DNA of 7,223 nt from Candidatus Hermodarchaeota archaeon (lineage in GTDB: Archaea; Asgardarchaeota; Hermodarchaeia; Hermodarchaeales; Hermodarchaeaceae), in contig JAEOSA010000097.1 in NCBI GenBank assembly GCA_016840595.1, positions 1 through 7,223 on the forward strand. The letters are read 5' to 3'. Shown piece by piece: positions 5,380-7,223 of the stretch (its first letter is position 1; each line of letters starts with the position of its first letter). The notes under the pieces are model-generated. The model worked only from the letters and a program-made list of their open reading frames with translations, searched no databases and was not told the origin of the DNA. The position numbers and the translations under genes were made by a program.

Positions 5380-5411
5380 TTCAAACAAGTTTGTAGTTCA
5401 AACTAGTTTGA
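5380..5411 (+). promoter_or_regulatory. Two tandem palindromic operators before the membrane protein/regulator operon
   Basis: TTCAAACAAGTTTG (5380-5393) and TTCAAACTAGTTTG (5397-5410) are near-identical sites with a 17-base period. The second core, TCAAACTAGTTTGA (5398-5411), is a perfect 14-base palindrome; the first deviates by one base at the centre. They lie just after the TATA box, over the predicted transcription start, where a bound dimer would block RNA polymerase. The obvious candidate binder is the winged-helix protein encoded second in the operon, by autoregulation (inference). Confidence 0.65.
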
Positions 5412-5436
5412 TATTAGAATAACAAGATGAATAGAA

Positions 5437-6120
5437 ATGTCAACATCAAAAGAATTAGACGCAATCGCTCTCAAAGTCCAACAGGCCTATTATGAAGATG
5501 GATTGGCCGACCTATTCATGGGCGTCATTTTCCTAGGCTTAGCATCTGTTTTCACCCTGCTGGCACACAACGTCACATTCTTGGTATTTATGATAATCTT
5601 GTTAAATCCGTTGATTTATAGCCACCTTATCGAAGTAGCAAAACGCCGGTGGGTCTATCCCCGTGTGGGATATGTAAAACCCAAGCCTCTTGAAGAGATG
5701 AGTACACGAGGAGTGCTTCTCATCTTAGTCCTCGTAGCGAGTATAGTGCTTCTCCCTCCGGTGGTCCTTTTCATCATCTCCGGTTACGCTGGACTGTTCT
5801 TCTGGTTGATCTGGGTTGCACCCGTCGGGTTTGGCTTGGCAATCGCCATCGGACCCTTTTTCCTCGCTCGTAGATATCACCTCGCCCGATACTATCTCTT
5901 CGCCCTCCTCATCCCTGTTATCGGAGTTATCGTTCCCTGGTTGAACCTCACTGTTCCTAACGCCTATGCGGCGTTTTTCACCACTTTTGCCATCCAAACC
6001 GCCATCATCGGTCTCCTCGCCCTCTTTTCCGGTACGGTGCTCTTTCTCCAATTTTTACATCGCTATCCCGTTGAACCCACAGACCCCGCTGAAGGTGAAA
6101 ATCCACATGCCCTCGCCTGA
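5437..6120 (+). CDS. Six-helix membrane protein paired with a winged-helix regulator
   Basis: A 227-residue membrane protein with no signal peptide. Helices lie near 24-44, 46-63, 92-115, 118-142, 150-168 and 178-207. A conserved-looking front, QQAYYEDGLADLFMGVIFLG (15-34), leads into the first helix, and the loop after helix 2 has KRRWVYPRVGYVKPKP (69-84). I recall the YEDGL...G and YPR-GYVK pattern from uncharacterised archaeal and bacterial membrane proteins encoded beside small winged-helix regulators, without known function. The C-terminal tail (208-227) is acidic and Pro-rich. The ATG has no clear SD; the gene is first in its operon and starts about 45 bases after the predicted transcription start. 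Its last 14 bases overlap the regulator gene, so the two are probably translated in a coupled way. It could be the sensor or target that the regulator controls. Confidence 0.85.
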   Translation: MSTSKELDAIALKVQQAYYEDGLADLFMGVIFLGLASVFTLLAHNVTFLVFMIILLNPLIYSHLIEVAKRRWVYPRVGYVKPKPLEEMSTRGVLLILVLVASIVLLPPVVLFIISGYAGLFFWLIWVAPVGFGLAIAIGPFFLARRYHLARYYLFALLIPVIGVIVPWLNLTVPNAYAAFFTTFAIQTAIIGLLALFSGTVLFLQFLHRYPVEPTDPAEGENPHALA

Positions 6121-6433
6121 AGCCCCAATAGCTCCTTCCAACATTGACGACGACCTTGATCCCATTGTTCATTCGCCGGCACGACTCAAAATCCTTACAG
6201 TCCTCAAAGAAGTCGAGAGCGCGGATTTCCTCTTCATACTGCGCCAAACTGGCCTCACGCGCGGTAACCTTTCTTCCCATCTCAATAAACTTGAAACCAC
6301 TGGTTATGTAACGATTACCAAAGAATTCGTTGACAAAATCCCCCACACGCTCATCCAACTCACCGAGGAAGGAATAAGCGCTTTAGAAACCTACCGCCAG
6401 CAAATGATACAGAAACTCGAACGTTTAAAATAA
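6107..6433 (+). CDS. Winged-helix DNA-binding transcriptional regulator (MarR/ArsR-like, HTH_34 type)
   Basis: A 108-residue single-domain regulator. After a short acidic N terminus comes DPIVHSPARLKILTVLKEVE (residues 18-37), then the HTH with FLFILRQTGLTRGNLSSHLN (41-60, recognition helix at about 52-62), the wing KLETTGYVTITKEFVDKIPH (61-80), and the closing LTEEGISALETY (85-96). This follows closely the pattern of small stand-alone winged-helix proteins of the HTH_34 family, which act as dimers. No Cys pair or other metal site is visible, so an ArsR-type metal sensor is unlikely. The start is ATG 6107, since the domain begins here and AAGGTGA (6092-6098) lies eight bases before it inside the upstream gene. 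The frame continues upstream but that part only shadows the membrane-protein gene. It probably represses its own operon through the palindromes at 5380-5411 (inference). Confidence 0.9.
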   Translation: MPSPEAPIAPSNIDDDLDPIVHSPARLKILTVLKEVESADFLFILRQTGLTRGNLSSHLNKLETTGYVTITKEFVDKIPHTLIQLTEEGISALETYRQQMIQKLERLK

Positions 6434-6563
6434 TAGTTTGAGTCAGATAACGATCCGCAAAACATCTGGGTACCTCCCCTCAATCAATGAATCACTCCAA
6501 TAAAGAGTCACTTTTTAGTGCTCTAATTAGCATCTTGTTAGCTTTTAATGTTACAAGGGGACT
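6434..6563. terminator. Convergent intergenic region with a small hairpin
   Basis: The regulator gene and the minus-strand repeat protein converge across 130 bases. GAG-T-CACT (6505-6512) pairs with AGTG-CTC (6517-6523) around a TTTT loop, seven pairs with one bulge, followed by an AT-rich stretch. It may act as a shared terminator, but there is no good T-run after it. No gene is convincing here. Confidence 0.28.
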
Positions 6564-7223
6564 TTACGATTTGCGACGACGGGTTCTTGGTTTTTTACGA
6601 CGTCGACGACGAACAAGAACGATAACTATCACAATGACAATTACGACCAGGACACCCAAGAGCAGGAAAAGAAGCTCGGGGGGAAGCGTGGGCATCAGTC
6701 CGGGGGCGTTAACCCGAATCAGCCAAAAGTCCTCCATACCTGCACCGAAACTATACGTACCACCTAGGATGGCGAAGCCGCCGGTACTCACACCAACCAT
6801 CGAATAGCTCCAATCTATCTCAGAGCCTCCATAAGTCTGGTTCAACAGCAGGTTACCCTCCGAATCTGTTAATAAATACCACACATCATAATTCCCTGCT
6901 CCAAAACTTCCCGTATCACCCGTGATGGCAAAGCCTCCACCACTCAGCTCCAGGACAGTCCTACCCCTATCACCCATGAGACCTCCATAGGTGCGATTCC
7001 AGAGCAGGTCTCCATTTGTGTTTGTGCGTAATAACCATACATCTGATGCTCCGGCACCAAAACTATTAGTATCTCCTGTGATGGCGAAGCCGCCGGTACT
7101 CACCTCAATAACCGAATGACCATACTCATTATTAGGACCTCCGTAAGTGCGACTCCATAGGAGGTTGCCGGTAGCATCCATCCGCACCAACAATATATCT
7201 GCTAAACCCGCACCGAAGCTAGT
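6564..7223 (-). CDS. Membrane-anchored surface protein with 52-residue beta-propeller-like repeats (C-terminal fragment)
   Basis: The frame is open to the right window edge, so the N terminus is missing; 219 codons are visible. Positions 1-155 hold three copies of a 52-residue unit (first copy lacking its first residue) and a truncated fourth at 156-175. The unit reads SFGAG--D-WL-R, then G-LLWNRTYGG, then V-E-S-GGFAITGDT. Such units resemble propeller blades. A Pro-containing linker (MPTLPPE) precedes one hydrophobic helix (about 184-204, very rich in Val-Ile) and the basic tail RRRRRKKPRTRRRKS. This is the usual C-terminal anchor of archaeal surface proteins, with the repeats outside and the Arg/Lys tail inside. 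A binding or adhesion role is likely but unproven; no catalytic motif is seen. The first in-frame TTG near the edge (7193) sits mid-repeat and is not a real start. Confidence 0.88.
   Translation of the reverse strand, partial: TSFGAGLADILLVRMDATGNLLWSRTYGGPNNEYGHSVIEVSTGGFAITGDTNSFGAGASDVWLLRTNTNGDLLWNRTYGGLMGDRGRTVLELSGGGFAITGDTGSFGAGNYDVWYLLTDSEGNLLLNQTYGGSEIDWSYSMVGVSTGGFAILGGTYSFGAGMEDFWLIRVNAPGLMPTLPPELLFLLLGVLVVIVIVIVIVLVRRRRRKKPRTRRRKS
6700..7223 (-). repeat. 156-bp tandem coding repeats (52 residues each)
   Basis: Internal repeats of the surface-protein gene have a 156-bp period with about three and a half copies visible, continuing off the right edge. A 24-base block is identical at 6768-6791 and 7080-7103, exactly two periods apart, while the unit between them differs (around 6924-6947). 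Confidence 0.8.

Noticed and set aside
5966..6106. Longer start for the winged-helix regulator
   Set aside because: The extension is Ser/Pro-rich and only reads the end of the membrane-protein gene in another frame; ATG 6107 has a proper SD and begins the domain.
6005..6358. Minus-strand frame opposite the regulator
   Set aside because: Antisense shadow of a clear winged-helix gene.
6487..6807. Plus-strand frame opposite the repeat protein end
   Set aside because: The Arg/Thr-rich product comes from reading the basic tail and repeats in antisense.
6700..7223. CRISPR-like array
   Set aside because: The repeats have a 156-bp period, diverge between units and encode a continuous protein; they are coding repeats.

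Overview
The window looks archaeal. Most genes have a plausible TATA-like element about 25-45 bp before the start codon, sometimes with only a short leader. Shine-Dalgarno (SD) sequences complementary to the 16S tail sit beside several starts, and two starts are TTG. The family mix also fits: a winged-helix regulator paired with a membrane protein, a Cys-rich ferredoxin-like protein, and a 52-residue repeat surface protein ending in one membrane helix and an Arg/Lys tail. Repeat proteins of this style are familiar from Asgard-type and related uncultivated archaea, but the window holds no phylogenetic marker, so the lineage is a guess.

Layout. At the left edge (1-298, minus) is the 5' part of a secreted protein with a signal peptide. 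Divergent from it is a small TPR protein (491-979, plus), followed by a 12-TM-class anion permease of the ArsB/NhaD/SLC13 superfamily (1136-2416, plus). Then comes a cold-shock-domain protein (2729-2926, plus) preceded by an unusually long, hairpin-rich leader (about 2523-2728). Two minus-strand genes follow: an unrecognised multi-pass membrane protein with a charged helical segment (3042-4013) and a 368-residue protein with a winged-helix-like N terminus and many Cys ligands (4151-5257). Divergent from that gene is a two-gene unit: a six-helix membrane protein (5437-6120) overlapping a 108-residue winged-helix regulator (6107-6433). The right edge (6564-7223, minus) holds the C-terminal end of the membrane-anchored repeat protein.

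How the parts work together. Only the 5437-6433 pair is clearly an operon, with overlapping genes and a coupled SD. Two tandem palindromes lie between its TATA box and first start, as expected if the winged-helix protein represses its own operon. The other genes seem to be separate transcription units. The most interesting signals are regulatory RNA or DNA: the structured leader of the cold-shock gene, two alternative hairpins that hide the permease SD, and the tandem operators. No RNA gene, CRISPR array, insertion sequence or attachment site was found.
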